A stretch of DNA of 64,000 nt, from positions 434,001-498,000 of the forward strand of contig NZ_JBDQQR010000001.1 in assembly GCF_039888675.1 (NCBI RefSeq). Direction: 5' to 3'. This DNA is from Mesorhizobium sp. CAU 1732 (GTDB taxonomy: Bacteria; Pseudomonadota; Alphaproteobacteria; Rhizobiales; Rhizobiaceae). Below the pieces are notes generated by a model. That model did no database searches and was not told the origin of the DNA. It saw only the letters and a program-made list of their open reading frames with translations. Position 1 is the stretch's first letter; every line of letters starts with the position of its first letter. A program made the position numbers and the translations under genes. Below are positions 62,170 through 64,000 of the stretch, piece by piece.

Positions 62170-63027
62170 TTACGACTCGGGCGATGGAGGCGGGGCGCTC
62201 GTCACCTCGCCTTCGATCGTCACAGGGTCTCTGGCCGCCGATATCCGGTCGCCTTCGTCCGCCCAGACGAGGGATTTGTAGTCGAATCCGTAGACGAGCG
62301 TCGGCTTGACGATCTGGAAGTAGGGCGACAGGTCGAAATCGCGCGGCGTATAAAGCGAGTGGTGCCGGATATGCATGATCTCGCTGCGTGAGTAATTCGA
62401 CTGGGCCGACGCCCTGCCGGGCGCAAGCGTGACCTCCGGCAGGATCGGGTAACCGATCTCGCCATAGGCTTCGGCGATCATCGAGGAGCAGATCGCCCGT
62501 GTCGGGTCGCCCGATCCGAACGCGATCATGCGTCGCCGCCAGCGCACGGGAACCGGCGGGGTTGGCAGGAAATACCGCAGCATGTCGATGATGTTCTTCG
62601 TATCGTATTTCAGCCCGAGCCGCTCGATCATGAAGGAAGCGACGTGCTGCCGGTCTTCCGGCGTCAGCCCGTGCGCCCGGCAGATGCGCGTGTTGTAGGT
62701 CCGGTATTTCGACAGCGGGACCGCGACGCAGCCTTCGCCCAGATTGACTTCGACGAGGCGCGGGCGCTCCGATCCATCGGCCGGCTCCGGCAGGAGATCG
62801 CCGATGTAGAGCGCTGCATGCGACCAGGTGGATTGCGTCAGGTATTTGATCGCCGCCGAAACCTTCTGATTTCCCTCGATCAGCAGCACGTCGCCGGTCT
62901 GGAGCGTCCGCCGCAGCGTCTCGGGATCGGACGGGGTGTAAGGCTCATAGCCGGACGACTCACTTTGCAGGCGTCGAGCGAGGAATTGTCCGAAATGATC
63001 GAGAAGCGTGTCCTTCGATTGTGTCAT
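62170..63027 (-). CDS. YiiX-like permuted papain-family amidase
   Basis: 285 residues. GDVLLIEGNQKVSAAIKYLT, then STWSHAALYIGDLLP with the His, and TRAICSSMIAEAYGEIGYPI with the catalytic Cys, are the circularly permuted NlpC/P60 (YiiX/YebB) layout. No signal peptide. Substrate unknown; a lipid or peptidoglycan amide is likely. Confidence 0.85.
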   Translation of the reverse strand: MTQSKDTLLDHFGQFLARRLQSESSGYEPYTPSDPETLRRTLQTGDVLLIEGNQKVSAAIKYLTQSTWSHAALYIGDLLPEPADGSERPRLVEVNLGEGCVAVPLSKYRTYNTRICRAHGLTPEDRQHVASFMIERLGLKYDTKNIIDMLRYFLPTPPVPVRWRRRMIAFGSGDPTRAICSSMIAEAYGEIGYPILPEVTLAPGRASAQSNYSRSEIMHIRHHSLYTPRDFDLSPYFQIVKPTLVYGFDYKSLVWADEGDRISAARDPVTIEGEVTSAPPPSPES

Positions 63028-63196
63028 CCAAAGTCCAGATATCGATTCCAGGGTCCGTGCGCAGCGCCGCGAACGCTATCAAGACGGCGCCGTGAGAGCA
63101 AAGCGGAAAGCGCTCCACAGCGCAGGTCCGCCACGGACCTTGATAAGCGATCGTGTCTCGTCTATATCAGCTTCAAATTCTTGGTCGGTATGGCGA

Positions 63197-63227
63197 AGAG
63201 TGGGTCCACCCGGTCCCGCTCTTTTTT
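63197..63227 (+). terminator. Apparent attenuator in the rimP leader
   Basis: AGAGTGGG pairs with CCCGCTCT around a 9-base loop, then six T follow. It lies 28 bases before the rimP GTG and thus inside the leader of the rimP-nusA operon, the sort of place where NusA-dependent attenuation acts in other bacteria. Confidence 0.6.
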
Positions 63228-63254
63228 GTTAGCCTCCGACCGCAAGGAGACCTG

Positions 63255-63917
63255 GTGGCTTCCGAGATGGCAGACCTTCAAACCGCTGACGACCGCATTA
63301 TCCGCGAGACGGGTGTCGATGCGCGCGTGGCGATGATCATCCAGCCGGTGCTGGCGGCGATCGGCTTCAGGCTGGTGCGCGTCCGCGTGTCGGCTCAGAA
63401 CGGCATGACGTTGCAGATCATGGCCGAGCGGCTCGACGGCACGATGACCGTCGAGGATTGCGAGGAAGTGAGCCGTGCGGTTTCGCCGGTGCTCGACGTG
63501 GAAGATCCGCTCGACAAGGCGTATCATCTCGAAGTCTCGTCGCCCGGCATCGATCGCCCGCTGGTGCGCAAGTCCGATTTCGAGGCCGCCAAGGGCCATC
63601 TGATCAAGATGGAAACCGCCGTGATGGTCGCCGAGCGTAAGCGGTTTCGCGGCCGTATCGCGGAGACGACCGAGGACGACGTCCTGATCGAGCGCGACCA
63701 GGCGAGCTACGGCGACGAGCCCACCGTTCGCGTGCCCTACGATGCGATCGCGGATGCGCGGCTCATTCTCACGGATGAGCTGATTCGCGAAACGCTCAAG
63801 CGGGACAAGGACGCCAAGAAGAAGCGCGGTCTCGAGGACGACGACGAGACCGATGAAGACGAGACCGATGAAGGCGACGCCGATACCGGCGTGCGTGAGC
63901 CAGACAACGACAATTGA
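63255..63917 (+). CDS. rimP: Ribosome maturation factor RimP
   Basis: 220 residues from the GTG at 63255, with AAGGAG five bases upstream. The frame is open further upstream but the attenuator lies there. [40 protein letters not shown] and [20 protein letters not shown] are classic RimP. It helps 30S assembly. The acidic tail ([19 protein letters not shown]) is common in rhizobial RimP. Confidence 0.96.
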   Translation: MASEMADLQTADDRIIRETGVDARVAMIIQPVLAAIGFRLVRVRVSAQNGMTLQIMAERLDGTMTVEDCEEVSRAVSPVLDVEDPLDKAYHLEVSSPGIDRPLVRKSDFEAAKGHLIKMETAVMVAERKRFRGRIAETTEDDVLIERDQASYGDEPTVRVPYDAIADARLILTDELIRETLKRDKDAKKKRGLEDDDETDEDETDEGDADTGVREPDNDN

Positions 63918-63965
63918 TACGAGCACCCGCCGGACAACAGGCGGACATGCCCCGAGGAGACGAAA

Positions 63966-64000
63966 ATGGCAGTCAGTGCAAACAGGCTGGAACTCTTGCA
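63966..64000 (+). CDS. nusA: NusA, first codons only (cut by window)
   Basis: The start reads MAVSANRLELL, the standard alphaproteobacterial NusA N-terminus, with GAGGAGA eight bases upstream. The rest lies beyond the window. Its position after rimP is the conserved order. Confidence 0.9.
   Translation, partial: MAVSANRLELL

Overview
This is a GC-rich, densely coded alphaproteobacterial chromosome segment, most like Rhizobiales of the Phyllobacteriaceae/Rhizobiaceae type. Support comes from the Nup/BMP nucleoside uptake and salvage genes, ubiE-ubiB and coaBC, rimP followed by nusA, Aap-type amino-acid permeases, a RIME-like palindromic repeat, and a small RNA with three CCTCCTCCC loops of the rhizobial alpha-r14/NfeR1 ('cuckoo') type. 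The assignment is inference from gene content; no rRNA is present.

Region 1 (1-15.7 kb) is an organosulfur locus. It opens with a cut sulfonate/nitrate/taurine-type binding protein. Then come an SsuD-like flavin monooxygenase, a DapA-family protein without the usual catalytic lysine, a DszC/SfnB-like flavoprotein and a methionine-type transporter (metNIQ). After a convergent serine hydrolase and a broken YeeE/YedE transporter remnant there is a second set: SsuD-like monooxygenase, binding protein, ATPase and permease. Three small uncharacterised genes, an MsuE-type FMN reductase, an Rrf2-type regulator with four cysteines and an FAD/NAD(P)-binding oxidoreductase follow. The palindrome AATGTCTA-N9-TAGACATT, or half of it, recurs at four transcript starts here and is the proposed operator.

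Region 2 (15.7-24.6 kb) is mostly household: tRNA-Ser(GGA), msrA, a BMP-type nucleoside-binding protein, an MFS transporter with a GNAT enzyme, an ECF sigma/anti-sigma pair facing a secreted DUF4394 protein, slyX with a thioesterase, a RIME-like repeat and an iron-type alcohol dehydrogenase.

Region 3 (24.6-35.3 kb) holds the nucleoside ABC transporter with cdd, purine nucleoside phosphorylase and deoA; then an apparently leaderless ArsR-SRPBCC-SRPBCC-VOC-VOC operon; then coaBC with a GNAT gene.

Region 4 (35.3-54.2 kb) is an accessory catabolic block between coaBC and ubiB, genes that usually adjoin in Rhizobiales. It is bounded by two remnants of the same vapC toxin 3' end in direct orientation. 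It carries a DUF2161 gene, the sRNA, a peptide-type ABC transporter with creatininase-like and RraA-like enzymes under a divergent LysR regulator, a D-2-hydroxyacid dehydrogenase, a gamma-glutamyltransferase, and an Aap-like amino-acid transporter (no ATPase gene here) with a class V aminotransferase, RidA and a YheO/DauR-like regulator.

Region 5 (54.2-64 kb) is mostly core: ubiB, ubiE, add, an HD hydrolase, upp, a small membrane protein, a GGDEF protein, a periplasmic PQQ-type sugar dehydrogenase, a YiiX-like amidase, rimP behind an apparent attenuator, and the first codons of nusA.
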